Source: Pseudomonas mucoides
GTDB taxonomy: Bacteria; Pseudomonadota; Gammaproteobacteria; Pseudomonadales; Pseudomonadaceae
Assembly: GCF_015461845.1 (NCBI RefSeq)
Contig: NZ_JACOPW010000001.1
Location: 1,500,757-1,564,756, forward strand
Direction: 5' to 3'
DNA length: 64,000 nucleotides
Every line of letters begins with the position of its first letter. Positions within the stretch are counted from its first letter, which is position 1. A program made the position numbers and the translations under genes. The notes beneath the pieces were generated by a model, which saw nothing but the letters and a program-made list of their open reading frames with translations, had not been told where the DNA came from and ran no database searches. This document shows positions 37,068 to 45,601 of this stretch, one piece after another.

Positions 37068-37466
37068 TCACTCCCGCGATTCAACCCCCAACTCATCCCA
37101 AACCGACTCCGCCAAATGGAACGTCGCATTCGCCGCCGGGATGCCGCAGTAGATTGCGCTCTGCATGATCACTTCCTTGATCTCGCCACGGGATACGCCA
37201 TTATTGGCGGCGGCGCGCAGGTGCAATTTCAGTTCTTCATTGCGGTTCATGCCGATCAGCATGGCAAGGGTGATCAGGCTGCGAGTGTGGCGCGGCAGGC
37301 CCGGGCGGGTCCAGATATCACCCCAGGCGTGGCGGGTAATCATCTCCTGGAACTCCGAGTTGAACTCGGTCAGGGCGGTCAGGCTGCGGTCGACGTGAGC
37401 GTCGCCGAGTACTGCGCGACGGACTTTCATGCCCTCGTCGTAACGTTGTTTTTCGTCCACAACCAT
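37068..37466 (-). CDS. pcaC: 4-carboxymuconolactone decarboxylase PcaC
   Basis: A 132-residue PcaC that decarboxylates gamma-carboxymuconolactone to beta-ketoadipate enol-lactone, the step after PcaB. It belongs to the AhpD-like CMD fold: RRAVLGDAHVDRSL near the N-terminus, the conserved GDIWTRPGLPRHTRSLITLAMLI run and the AANNGVSRGEIKEVIMQSAIYCGIPAANAT segment with the Cys. It is cytoplasmic and oligomeric. The ATG at 37466 gives the family length; upstream the frame is a shadow of pcaD. It is last in pcaTBDC, 7 bp after pcaD. Confidence 0.95.
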   Translation of the reverse strand: MVVDEKQRYDEGMKVRRAVLGDAHVDRSLTALTEFNSEFQEMITRHAWGDIWTRPGLPRHTRSLITLAMLIGMNRNEELKLHLRAAANNGVSRGEIKEVIMQSAIYCGIPAANATFHLAESVWDELGVESRE

Positions 37467-37473
37467 CCCCTTA

Positions 37474-38262
37474 CTAAGCTGACAAAAACGCCAACACCCG
37501 CGCGCTGAACGCGGCGCCGGCCTGGACGTTGGACAAGTGTGCGGCGTAGAACTCGGCGTATTCGGCGCCCGCCACGTGCTCTTGAATGAAGTGCCCACCG
37601 GACGGCGGCGTCACGGCGTCTTCGGTGCCGGCGATCACCAGCAGCGGCGCCTTGATCGACGACAACTGATCACGGAAATCGGCATCCCGCACGGCTGCGC
37701 AATTGGCGGCGTACCCCTCTGGCGACGTGGCGGCCAGCATGTCGGTGATTCGCTTCGCGGCAGACGGATTGGCGGCAGCAAAGTCCGGAGTAAACCAGCG
37801 CGCAATCGAGGCATCGCGCAGCGCGACCATCGCGGCCGGACCGTCACGCAGCACGGTTTCAATGCGCGGGTTCCAGATCGACGGATCGCCGATTTTCGCC
37901 GCGGTGTTGCACACCACCAGTTTGCTCAGTCGATCAGCGGCGTTGATCCCCAGCCATTGGCCGATCAAGCCACCCATGGACAACCCGCAGAAATGCGCAC
38001 GCTCAATATGCAAGGCATCCAGCAGCGCCAGCACGTCATGGCCCAGTTGCTTGATGCTGTACGGGCCGGGGGTCACCAGAGACAGGCCGTGGCCACGGGT
38101 GTCGAAACGCAACACCCGGAAGTGTTCGGTGAACGCTGCAATCTGTGCGTCCCACATGTGCAGGTCGGTGCCCAGCGAGTTGGACAGCACCAGGACCGGT
38201 GCATCTTCAGGCCCCTCTATTTGGTAGTGCAGTTCGCCCTCGGCGAGTTGTACAAAAGCCAC
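37474..38262 (-). CDS. pcaD: 3-oxoadipate enol-lactonase PcaD
   Basis: A 262-residue alpha/beta hydrolase that hydrolyses beta-ketoadipate enol-lactone to beta-ketoadipate. The nucleophile elbow is FCGLSMGGLIGQW with Ser near residue 95. Catalytic Asp and His are expected in GTEDAVTPPSGG and near the C-terminus (the AAHLSNVQA His). The N-terminus LAEGELHYQIEGPED is typical. It lies 11 bp after pcaB and 7 bp before pcaC in the same operon. Confidence 0.95.
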   Translation of the reverse strand: MAFVQLAEGELHYQIEGPEDAPVLVLSNSLGTDLHMWDAQIAAFTEHFRVLRFDTRGHGLSLVTPGPYSIKQLGHDVLALLDALHIERAHFCGLSMGGLIGQWLGINAADRLSKLVVCNTAAKIGDPSIWNPRIETVLRDGPAAMVALRDASIARWFTPDFAAANPSAAKRITDMLAATSPEGYAANCAAVRDADFRDQLSSIKAPLLVIAGTEDAVTPPSGGHFIQEHVAGAEYAEFYAAHLSNVQAGAAFSARVLAFLSA

Positions 38263-38273
38263 AGCAATCTCCT

Positions 38274-39638
38274 TCAGGCAGTCAACGCAGAATGTTCAGC
38301 CACCGCCCGCTCGACCCAGGTATGGGCCTGGCCGAGGTAATGGGCGGGGTCCAGCAAATGATCGAGTTCAGCCGCCGAAAGCTCGGCGGTCACTTGCGGC
38401 TCGTCACCCAGGACGGCGCGCAGATGCCGCTGTTCAGCCACCGCACGTTTGCAGCAGAGTTCCAGCAAATGATGCGCGGTGTCGCGGCCGACCCGCTGGG
38501 CAAGGACGATGCTCACCGCTTCGGCCAGCACCAGGCCCTGGGTCAAATCGAGGTTGCGCGCCATGCGAGCCGCATCCACTTCCAGCCCCTGCGCCACCAG
38601 CAAGGCTTGCTTGAGGCTGCCGGACACCAGGCAGCAAATCTCCGGCAGGGTTTCCCATTCGGCATGCCACAGACCGAGGCTGCGCTCGTGTTCCTGGGGC
38701 ATGGCGCTGAAGAGCGTCGAGAGCAAACCGGGAACCCGAGTCGCCGCACCGATCAGCACCGCAGCACCCACCGGGTTGCGCTTGTGCGGCATGGTCGAGG
38801 ATCCACCCTTGCCCGGCGCCGAGGGTTCGAATACTTCGCCCGCCTCGGTCTGCATCAACAGACTGATGTCGCGACCGAGTTTGCCGAGGCTGCCGGCGAT
38901 CAGTCCCAGCACCGAGCCAAACTCCACCAGACGATCACGTTGAGTGTGCCAAGGCTGATCCGGCAAGGTCAGTTGCAACTCGCCGGCCAGCGCTTCGGCA
39001 ATCGGCATCGCTTGCGCGCCGAGGGCGGCCAGGGTTCCCGAGGCGCCACCAAATTGCAGCACCAGCAAACGTGGCTTGAGTTCTTGCAAGCGCTGACGGC
39101 TGCGGGTGACCGCCCCCAGCCACCCGGCGATTTTCATACCGAGGGTGACCGGTGTGGCGTGCTGCAACCAGGTGCGTCCAGCCAGCGGCGTGGCGGCATA
39201 ACGCTGGGCTTGAGTGGCGAGGGTGTCGCCCAGTTGCGCGAGATCGCTTTCGATCAAGGCCAGTGCCTGGCGCAGTTGCAACACCAGACCGGTGTCCATC
39301 ACATCCTGGCTGGTGGCGCCCAAATGCACATAGCGCTCGGCTTCAGCATCATTGGCCGCGATCTGCTTGCCCAACGCCTTGACCAACGGAATGGCGGAAT
39401 TGCCTGCGGTGGCAATCGCCTCGCCGAGGGCGGCGAAGTCGTAATGCCCGGCCTGACACGCGCCTTCAATCGAAGCGACAGCCGTTTGCGGAATCAGCCC
39501 GACACGCGCCTCGGCCCGGGCCAGTGCCGCTTCGAAGTCGAGCATGGCCTGCACGCGGCCCTGATCGCAGAACACTTCACGCATATCGCGGGCAGTGAAA
39601 TAGGCATCGAACAATTGATTGCCCGGTCGATCGTTCAT
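38274..39638 (-). CDS. pcaB: 3-carboxy-cis,cis-muconate cycloisomerase PcaB
   Basis: A 454-residue member of the fumarase/aspartase superfamily that lactonises 3-carboxymuconate to gamma-carboxymuconolactone. The superfamily signature GSSTMPHKRNPVG lies near residue 280, and the N-terminal LFDAYFTARDMREVF and HLGATSQDVMDTGLVLQL segments match PcaB. Length is near the bacterial PcaB norm of about 450. An AAGGA site precedes the ATG. It follows pcaT by 45 bp and precedes pcaD by 11 bp. Confidence 0.95.
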   Translation of the reverse strand: MNDRPGNQLFDAYFTARDMREVFCDQGRVQAMLDFEAALARAEARVGLIPQTAVASIEGACQAGHYDFAALGEAIATAGNSAIPLVKALGKQIAANDAEAERYVHLGATSQDVMDTGLVLQLRQALALIESDLAQLGDTLATQAQRYAATPLAGRTWLQHATPVTLGMKIAGWLGAVTRSRQRLQELKPRLLVLQFGGASGTLAALGAQAMPIAEALAGELQLTLPDQPWHTQRDRLVEFGSVLGLIAGSLGKLGRDISLLMQTEAGEVFEPSAPGKGGSSTMPHKRNPVGAAVLIGAATRVPGLLSTLFSAMPQEHERSLGLWHAEWETLPEICCLVSGSLKQALLVAQGLEVDAARMARNLDLTQGLVLAEAVSIVLAQRVGRDTAHHLLELCCKRAVAEQRHLRAVLGDEPQVTAELSAAELDHLLDPAHYLGQAHTWVERAVAEHSALTA

Positions 39639-39683
39639 AAACAGTCCTTGATGGCGCAGGCCCGTCAGGCCCGCGCGGAAAGA

Positions 39684-40988
39684 TCAGAGGTCGTGGTGCA
39701 AATACTTTGCCTGCTTGGGCAGGCGCAAACTGAACAGGAACGCCACCACCATCATCACCGTGACATACCAGTAGAAGGAGTTTTCCATGCCCACGGCTTT
39801 GAGGCTCAGGGCCACGTATTCCGCCGAACCACCGAAGATCGCATTCGCCACCGCGTACGCCAGGCCAACGCCGAGGGCGCGCACTTCCGGCGGGAACATC
39901 TCGGCTTTCACCAGGCCACTGATCGAGGTGTAGAAACTCACGATCGCCAGCGCCACGGTAATCAGTACAAAGGCCAGGAACGGACTGCTGATACTTTTCA
40001 GGCTCAACAGAATCGGCACGGTGCACAAGGTCCCGAGGGCGCCGAACCAGAGCATCGAATTACGCCGGCCGATCTTGTCGGCGAGCATGCCGAAGAACGG
40101 CTGCATGCACATATAAAGGAACAGTGCACCGGTCATGATGTAGCTGGCGGTCTTGGCCTGCATGCCGGCGGTGTTCACCAGATATTTCTGCATGTACGTG
40201 GTGAAGGTGTAGAAAATCAGCGAGCCACCGGCGGTGTAACCGAGCACGGTGATGAACGCGGCTTTATGGTCGCGGAACAGTGCTGCGATACTGCCGGCGT
40301 CCTTGTTTTCACGCATTTCCTTGCTGCTGGTTTCCTTCAGCGAACGGCGCAGGAACAGTGAAATCAGCGCGGCTGCCGCACCGACCACAAACGGAATCCG
40401 CCAGCCGTAGGCACGCAGGTCATCCTCGGTGAGGAACTGTTGCAGGATCACCACCAGCGACACCGCCAGCAATTGCCCGCCAATCAGCGTCACGTACTGG
40501 AACGAGGCGAAAAATCCTCGCTGTCCCTTGAGCGCGACTTCGCTCATGTAGGTGGCGGTGGTGCCGTACTCGCCGCCCACCGACAACCCTTGAATCAAAC
40601 GCGCGAGCAGCAACAGCACCGGCGCCCAGACGCCGATGTCCTTGTAGGTCGGCAGGAAAGCGATCAGCAACGAACCGAAGCACATCATCAGAATCGAGAT
40701 CATCATCGAGTTCTTGCGCCCGTGCTTGTCCGCTACCCGGCCGAAAATCCAGCCGCCGATGGGGCGCATCAAGAACCCGGCGGCGAACACGCCAGCGGTG
40801 TTGACCAACTGCACCGTGGGGTTGTCGGAGGGGAAAAAGGCCGGGGCGAAATAAATCGCGCAAAAGGCGTAGACGTAGAAGTCGAACCATTCCACGAGGT
40901 TGCCGGACGAGGCGCCGACAATGGCGAAGATGCGCTTGCTGCGCTCTTCGCCGGTGTAGTGTTCTGTTGAAGCAGCGGTCGTTGTCAT
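39684..40988 (-). CDS. pcaT: MFS dicarboxylate transporter PcaT
   Basis: A 434-residue twelve-helix MFS protein of the metabolite:H+ symporter group (KgtP/ProP type), which I call PcaT from its position between pcaG and pcaB. PcaT of P. putida takes up beta-ketoadipate and adipate. Motifs are [15 protein letters not shown] in helix 1, [14 protein letters not shown] in the loop after helix 2 and [19 protein letters not shown] in helix 4. Start at the first ATG. A REP doublet separates it from pcaG, so it may also be transcribed from its own promoter. Confidence 0.88.
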   Translation of the reverse strand: MTTTAASTEHYTGEERSKRIFAIVGASSGNLVEWFDFYVYAFCAIYFAPAFFPSDNPTVQLVNTAGVFAAGFLMRPIGGWIFGRVADKHGRKNSMMISILMMCFGSLLIAFLPTYKDIGVWAPVLLLLARLIQGLSVGGEYGTTATYMSEVALKGQRGFFASFQYVTLIGGQLLAVSLVVILQQFLTEDDLRAYGWRIPFVVGAAAALISLFLRRSLKETSSKEMRENKDAGSIAALFRDHKAAFITVLGYTAGGSLIFYTFTTYMQKYLVNTAGMQAKTASYIMTGALFLYMCMQPFFGMLADKIGRRNSMLWFGALGTLCTVPILLSLKSISSPFLAFVLITVALAIVSFYTSISGLVKAEMFPPEVRALGVGLAYAVANAIFGGSAEYVALSLKAVGMENSFYWYVTVMMVVAFLFSLRLPKQAKYLHHDL

Positions 40989-41074
40989 TGTTTTTCACTC
41001 AATGGGGACAGTGAGAGTCTAGACACACTTCGCAACAGTCCTGTTCCCCAGATAGATCAGGCACACAAATCCCC

Positions 41075-41166
41075 TTGTGGGAGCGAGCTTGCTCGCGATT
41101 GCGGTGTAACTGTGTCGTCAACGTTGACTGACAGGCCGCCATCGCGAGCAAGCTCGCTCCCACAGG
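41075..41166. repeat. REP doublet between pcaG and pcaT
   Basis: TTGTGGGAGCGAGCTTGCTC and its complement form a doublet around about 45 bp, inside the run of minus-strand pca genes. It is within the putative transcript and could attenuate read-through or protect the upstream mRNA. Confidence 0.9.
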
Positions 41167-41182
41167 GATTTGCGGTGTACGT

Positions 41183-41749
41183 TTAATAGTCGAAGAACAC
41201 CGTCTCGGCTTCAGTCCCTTGCAGGATCACATTCCACTGATACACGCCGGACGCATCCTGCTTCGCCAGCAACGTGCTGCGACGCTCGGCCGGTACACAC
41301 TCCAGCAACGGATCCGACACATTCGCCGCGTCACCCTCAAAGTAAATCCGCGTCAGCAAATGCTTCACCAACCCGCGCGCGAACACCAGCACCACCAGGT
41401 GCGGCGCCTGGGTCGAGCCTTTCAGGCCTTCGACCGTGCCCGGCTTGATGGTGGTGAAACGAAAGCGCCCTTCTGCATCCACCGGCACCCGGCCAAAGCC
41501 TTCGAAGTTCGGGTCCAGCGGTTTGTCCTGGTCGTCTTCCGGATGGTCGTATTTGCCGGCGGCGTTGGCCTGCCAGACTTCCAGCATCGCGTCGTTGACG
41601 ACATCACCGTTGCCATCGATGACTTGCCCGGTGATCGCCACGCGTTGGCCCAGGGTTTGTTCGACGGTCAGGTCTTCGCGGTTCAGCCAGGTCAGGCCGA
41701 TGTGGTAATACGGCCCGACGGTGTGGGACGTGGTCGCGTTCAGCGTCAT
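41183..41749 (-). CDS. pcaG: Protocatechuate 3,4-dioxygenase alpha subunit PcaG
   Basis: A 188-residue alpha chain of protocatechuate 3,4-dioxygenase. The intradiol dioxygenase fold is seen in TVGPYYHIGLTW, LEVWQANAAGKYDHPEDD, GFGRVPVDAEGRFRFTTIKPG and APHLVVLVFARGLVKHL. As usual for alpha chains it lacks the complete iron ligand set, since the catalytic Fe is in PcaH. It pairs with PcaH to form the ring-cleaving enzyme. Its start is one base after the pcaH stop (TAA-G-ATG), so translation is coupled. Confidence 0.96.
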   Translation of the reverse strand: MTLNATTSHTVGPYYHIGLTWLNREDLTVEQTLGQRVAITGQVIDGNGDVVNDAMLEVWQANAAGKYDHPEDDQDKPLDPNFEGFGRVPVDAEGRFRFTTIKPGTVEGLKGSTQAPHLVVLVFARGLVKHLLTRIYFEGDAANVSDPLLECVPAERRSTLLAKQDASGVYQWNVILQGTEAETVFFDY

Positions 41750-41750
41750 C

Positions 41751-42455
41751 TTATTTCTCCATCGGCGTGGCGTCGCGGCCGCGCAAGACGATGTCCCAGC
41801 GATAACCGAGGGCGTAGGAAGGGACGGTTTTTTCCAGATCGAACGTGGCGATCAAACGCTCTTTGGCGCGGGTGTCCGGCACGCAGTTGTAAATCGGGTC
41901 GTAAGCCAGCAACGGGTCACCCGGGAAATACATCTGCGTGACCAGCCGCGTGAGAATGCTCGGCCCGAACAACGAGAAATGGATATGCGCCGGACGCCAT
42001 GCGTTGTGGTGGTTGCCCCATGGATAGGCGCCGGGCTTGATGGTCTGGAATTGATACCAGCCATCGGCATCGGTCACGGTGCGGCCGGTGCCGGTGAAAT
42101 TCGGGTCGAGCGGCGCGTCGTGCAGGTCGCGGGCATGGTTGTAGCGACCGGCGGCGTTGGCCTGCCAGATCTCTACCAGAATACCCGGCACCGGCAGACC
42201 GTTTTCATCGAGCACACGGCCGTGAATGATGATCCGCTCACCCAGCGGCTCGCCCTTGTGCTGAACGGTCAGGTCGTTGTCCTTCTCGTTGACGCGTTCG
42301 GCGCCGATGGTCGGGCCGGTGATTTCCGACAGCGAATGGGGCAGAAACACCAACGGTTTGGACGGCGAGCGAAGGTTGGTGGATTGATACGTCGGGTGCA
42401 GGTATTCCGGCTGAGTGCCTTCCTGCGGACGACGGTAACCAGGCTTGTCAGTCAT
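41751..42455 (-). CDS. pcaH: Protocatechuate 3,4-dioxygenase beta subunit PcaH
   Basis: A 234-residue catalytic beta chain. The non-haem Fe(III) ligands are the Tyr in AAGRYNHARD, the Tyr in GAYPWGNHH and the two His in AWRPAHIHFSLFG, all present. It cleaves protocatechuate between its hydroxyls to 3-carboxy-cis,cis-muconate. The N-terminal YRRPQEGTQPEYLHP is typical of PcaH. The ATG at 42455 gives the family length; upstream the frame is a shadow of pcaF. It lies 37 bp after pcaF, with a GAGG-type site. Confidence 0.96.
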   Translation of the reverse strand: MTDKPGYRRPQEGTQPEYLHPTYQSTNLRSPSKPLVFLPHSLSEITGPTIGAERVNEKDNDLTVQHKGEPLGERIIIHGRVLDENGLPVPGILVEIWQANAAGRYNHARDLHDAPLDPNFTGTGRTVTDADGWYQFQTIKPGAYPWGNHHNAWRPAHIHFSLFGPSILTRLVTQMYFPGDPLLAYDPIYNCVPDTRAKERLIATFDLEKTVPSYALGYRWDIVLRGRDATPMEK

Positions 42456-42492
42456 TGCGCTTTCCTCTGTTCTTATTTGTCGACGCGACGTG

Positions 42493-43695
42493 TCAGACGC
42501 GTTCGATCGCCAGGGCCAGACCTTGGCCGACACCGACACACATGGTCGCCAGGCCTTTCTTGCCACCGGTTTTTTCCAGCTGATGCAACGCGGTCAGGAC
42601 CAGGCGCGCACCGCTCATGCCCAGCGGATGGCCCAAAGCAATGGCGCCACCGTTCGGGTTGACCTGGGCCGCGTCGTCGGCAATGCCCAGTTCACGCAGC
42701 ACCGCCAAGCCTTGGCTGGCGAAGGCCTCGTTGAGTTCGATGACATCGAAATCGCTGACCGCCACGCCCAGACGCTCGGTCAGTTTGCGCACCGCCGGGA
42801 CCGGGCCAATGCCCATCACACGTGGGGCGACACCGGCACTCGCCATGCCCAGCACTTTGGCGCGGGCGGTGAGGCCGTGTTTTTTCACGGCTTCGGCCGA
42901 GGCCAGAATCAGCGCTGCTGCACCGTCGTTGACGCCCGAAGCGTTGCCTGCAGTGACGGTTTTGTCGGGGCCATTGATCGGTTTGAGTTTGGCCAACATC
43001 TCTAGTGTGGTATCGCCACGAGGATGCTCGTCCTGCGTCACGACCGTTTCACCCTTCTTGTGCGCAATCCGCACTTCGACGATTTCTTCAGCAAAAAATC
43101 CTGCGGCCTGCGCGGCGGCTGTGCGTTGCTGGCTGCGTAGCGCGAAAGCGTCCTGATCCTCGCGGGACACTTCGTAATCGTCGGCCACGTTGTCGGCGGT
43201 CTGCGGCATCGCATCCACACCGTATTGCGCTTTCATCAACGGGTTGATGAAACGCCAGCCGATGGTGGTGTCTTCCAGCTTCATGTTGCGCGAGAACGCC
43301 GCGTCGGCCTTGCCCATCACGAACGGTGCGCGGGACATCGACTCGACGCCGCCGGCAATCGCCAGTTCCATTTCACCGCTGGCGATGGCGCGGAACGCCG
43401 TGCCGATGGCGTCCATGCCCGATGCGCACAGGCGATTGAGCGTGACGCCGGGAATGCTTTCCGGCAGCCCGGCCAGCAGCAATGCCATGCGGGCGACGTT
43501 CCGGTTGTCTTCGCCGGCCTGGTTGGCGCAGCCGAGGAACACCTCGTCCACCGCCGTCCAGTCCACCGACGGGTTGCGTTCCATCAGCGCCTTGATCGGC
43601 ACAGCGGCCAGATCATCAGCGCGAACGGTCGACAGACCGCCGCCAAAACGGCCGATAGGGGTGCGAATGGCGTCGCAGATATAAACGTCACGCAT
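42493..43695 (-). CDS. pcaF: 3-oxoadipyl-CoA thiolase PcaF
   Basis: A 400-residue thiolase that splits 3-oxoadipyl-CoA into succinyl-CoA and acetyl-CoA, the last step of the pathway. The acyl-enzyme Cys is in [13 protein letters not shown] (near residue 90). The His and second Cys are in [17 protein letters not shown] and [11 protein letters not shown]. The start overlaps the pcaJ stop by one base (TGATG), giving coupled translation. The end of the gene lies 37 bp before pcaH. Confidence 0.96.
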   Translation of the reverse strand: MRDVYICDAIRTPIGRFGGGLSTVRADDLAAVPIKALMERNPSVDWTAVDEVFLGCANQAGEDNRNVARMALLLAGLPESIPGVTLNRLCASGMDAIGTAFRAIASGEMELAIAGGVESMSRAPFVMGKADAAFSRNMKLEDTTIGWRFINPLMKAQYGVDAMPQTADNVADDYEVSREDQDAFALRSQQRTAAAQAAGFFAEEIVEVRIAHKKGETVVTQDEHPRGDTTLEMLAKLKPINGPDKTVTAGNASGVNDGAAALILASAEAVKKHGLTARAKVLGMASAGVAPRVMGIGPVPAVRKLTERLGVAVSDFDVIELNEAFASQGLAVLRELGIADDAAQVNPNGGAIALGHPLGMSGARLVLTALHQLEKTGGKKGLATMCVGVGQGLALAIERV

Positions 43696-44474
43696 CAGGC
43701 TTCTCCGGGTGCTTGGCCGTGGGCGGCGGCAGTGCGGGCTTCAAGATCCCGCAGCGCCGTCAGTTCGACGTCGGTAGGCTCAGCGGTGTTTTCAACCGTG
43801 TCGGCAAAACGAATCGGCCAACCGGTGGCGGCGACCACTTGCTCACGGGTCACGCCGGGGTGCAGCGCGGTGACCACAAATTCATGGGTGCCGGCTTCCG
43901 GTTCCATGACGCACAGGTCGGTAATGATGCCGACCGGACCAGCGCCCGGCAGACCGAGACGCTTGCGTGAATCACCGCCCTCGCCATGGCCGACCGAGGT
44001 AATGAAGTCCAGTTTATCGACGAAGGAACGCGCCGACTGCTTGAGGATGATCAGCACACTTTTAGCCGAACCGGCGATCTCCGGCGCGCCACCGGCACCC
44101 GGCAGGCGAACCTTCGGCGCATGGTAATCGCCGACCACGGTGGTGTTGATGTTGCCGAAACGGTCGACCTGCGCAGCGCCGAGGAAACCGACGTCGATGC
44201 GCCCGCCCTGCAACCAATAGCGAAAAATCTCACCGGTCGGGACCACGGTGTCGGCGGTTTCCGCCAGCTCACCGTCACCAATCGACAGCGGCAATACGCT
44301 CGGCTTGGCACCGATCGGACCCGATTCGTAGATCAGGACCACATCCGGCGACGACGTCAGGCGCGCCAGGTTGGCCGCTTTCGACGGCAGGCCGATGCCG
44401 ACGAAGCACACCGAACCGTTCTTCAAACGGCGCGCGGCGGCGACGGTCATCATTTCATTGGTGGTGTAAGTCAT
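43695..44474 (-). CDS. pcaJ: 3-oxoadipate CoA-transferase subunit B (CatJ-like)
   Basis: A 259-residue beta subunit of a succinyl-CoA:3-oxoadipate CoA-transferase. It resembles CatJ of P. knackmussii B13 and PA0227 of P. aeruginosa rather than the shorter PcaJ of P. putida (about 213 residues). The catalytic Glu is in [12 protein letters not shown], where the PcaJ type has a SENG motif. Other family segments are [17 protein letters not shown] and [20 protein letters not shown] (here [16 protein letters not shown]). Its ATG overlaps the pcaI stop (TAATG). Confidence 0.9.
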   Translation of the reverse strand: MTYTTNEMMTVAAARRLKNGSVCFVGIGLPSKAANLARLTSSPDVVLIYESGPIGAKPSVLPLSIGDGELAETADTVVPTGEIFRYWLQGGRIDVGFLGAAQVDRFGNINTTVVGDYHAPKVRLPGAGGAPEIAGSAKSVLIILKQSARSFVDKLDFITSVGHGEGGDSRKRLGLPGAGPVGIITDLCVMEPEAGTHEFVVTALHPGVTREQVVAATGWPIRFADTVENTAEPTDVELTALRDLEARTAAAHGQAPGEA

Positions 44475-45331
44475 TACTTGGCCTCCGAAGCAGCGGCCAG
44501 CTTGGCCTGGAACTCGCTGAAGTCAGCGCAGCCGTGGATGTATTCGTTGATCCACGCGGTGAAGGTTTCACGGTCGCGGGCAATCGGGTCCCAGGCCTGG
44601 TAGAAGCGGTTGTCGCGCTCGTTGTAACCGTGGGCGTAGGACGGATGTGCGCCGCCAGGGACGAGGCAAACCGCGCTCAAGGCCCAGGTTGGCAGGACGC
44701 AGGCGTTCATCGGGGCATTGAGGTCGTCGACGATTTCTTCGACGGTGACGATGCAACGCTTGGCGGCCAGTGCGGCTTCTTTCTGCACACCAAGAATGCC
44801 CCACAGCAGCACGTTGCCTTTGCGGTCAGCCTTCTGCGCGTGAATCACGGTGATGTCCGGACGCACCGACGGCACGGCCGCCAACACTTCACCGGTGAAT
44901 GGGCAGGTCACGGTCTTGATCAGTGGATTGACCTTCGGCAGGTCGGAGCCGGCGTAGGCCCGCAGCACCGCGAACGGTAGGCCGGATGCGCCGGCGACGT
45001 AAGCATTGGCCAGGTCGGCGTGGCTGTGCTCTTCGATCTCCAGTGGATGCGGCCACTGCTTTTCGACGGCATCACGCAGACGGTGCAGCGAACCCACACC
45101 CGGGTTGCCGCCCCAGGAGAAAATCAATTTGCGAGCACAACCGGCGCCGATCAACTGGTCGTAAATCAAGTCCGGGGTCATGCGCACCAGCGTCAGGTCT
45201 TTCTTGCCCTGACGAATGATTTCATGACCCGCCGCCGTAGGGATCAGATGGGTGAAGCCTTCGAGCGCGACCGTATCGCCGTCGTTTACGAATTGCTTCA
45301 CCGCGTCGTGCAGCGAAAGGATTTCAGCCAT
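44474..45331 (-). CDS. pcaI: 3-oxoadipate CoA-transferase subunit A (CatI-like)
   Basis: A 285-residue alpha subunit, first gene of the pcaIJFHG run. It closely resembles CatI (MAEILSLHDAVKQFVNDGDT at the start, then VALEGFTHLIPTAAGHE and FSWGGNPGVGSLHRLRDA) and is larger than P. putida PcaI (about 230). Together with PcaJ it transfers CoA from succinyl-CoA to 3-oxoadipate. The ATG at 45331 follows a GGGAG site; the frame is open 34 codons upstream with no support. PcaR-type boxes lie 100-135 bp before the start. Confidence 0.92.
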   Translation of the reverse strand: MAEILSLHDAVKQFVNDGDTVALEGFTHLIPTAAGHEIIRQGKKDLTLVRMTPDLIYDQLIGAGCARKLIFSWGGNPGVGSLHRLRDAVEKQWPHPLEIEEHSHADLANAYVAGASGLPFAVLRAYAGSDLPKVNPLIKTVTCPFTGEVLAAVPSVRPDITVIHAQKADRKGNVLLWGILGVQKEAALAAKRCIVTVEEIVDDLNAPMNACVLPTWALSAVCLVPGGAHPSYAHGYNERDNRFYQAWDPIARDRETFTAWINEYIHGCADFSEFQAKLAAASEAK

Positions 45332-45434
45332 GGGGCAGGCTCCCGTTTTGTGATCAACCGACAGTGGAAGAAAAAGGCGCGATGCGCAGCGCCGGAATGA
45401 CTGAAGGTTAAGCCTGTGCAAAACACCAAACAAT

Positions 45435-45466
45435 CCGATAATCGACTAAGCGTTCGTTTATCGAAC
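45435..45466 (-). promoter_or_regulatory. PcaR-type box upstream of pcaI
   Basis: Read on the minus strand, GTTCGATAAACGAAC (45452-45466) is almost the PcaR consensus GTTCGATAATCGCAC and is itself a palindrome; a second half TCGATTATCGG lies at 45434-45444. The position, about 105-135 bp before the pcaI ATG, suits direct PcaR control of pcaIJFHG. Confidence 0.75.
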
Positions 45467-45497
45467 AGATTGTTGTCTGCCTATCGAAGATCAAAAG

Positions 45498-45564
45498 CAT
45501 CGCGACCAAGCTCACTCCCACAGGGGGAACGCGGTCACCTGCAGGAGTGAGCCCGCTCGCGAAG
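45498..45564. repeat. REP doublet (REPIN)
   Basis: CATCGCGACCAAGCTCACTC and GAGTGAGCCCGCTCGCGAAG form an imperfect inverted pair between pcaK and the pcaI promoter. The left arm has a diverged core (GACCAAGCT), so it is an older copy. Confidence 0.8.
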
Positions 45565-45601
45565 AGGCCATCAGAGCCGCTGAAGATTCCAGATCAGGCG
45601 A

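Noticed and set aside
38145-40361. 738-codon plus-strand frame across pcaD, pcaB and pcaT
   Set aside because: It spans several real minus-strand genes and their gaps, a GC-driven shadow.
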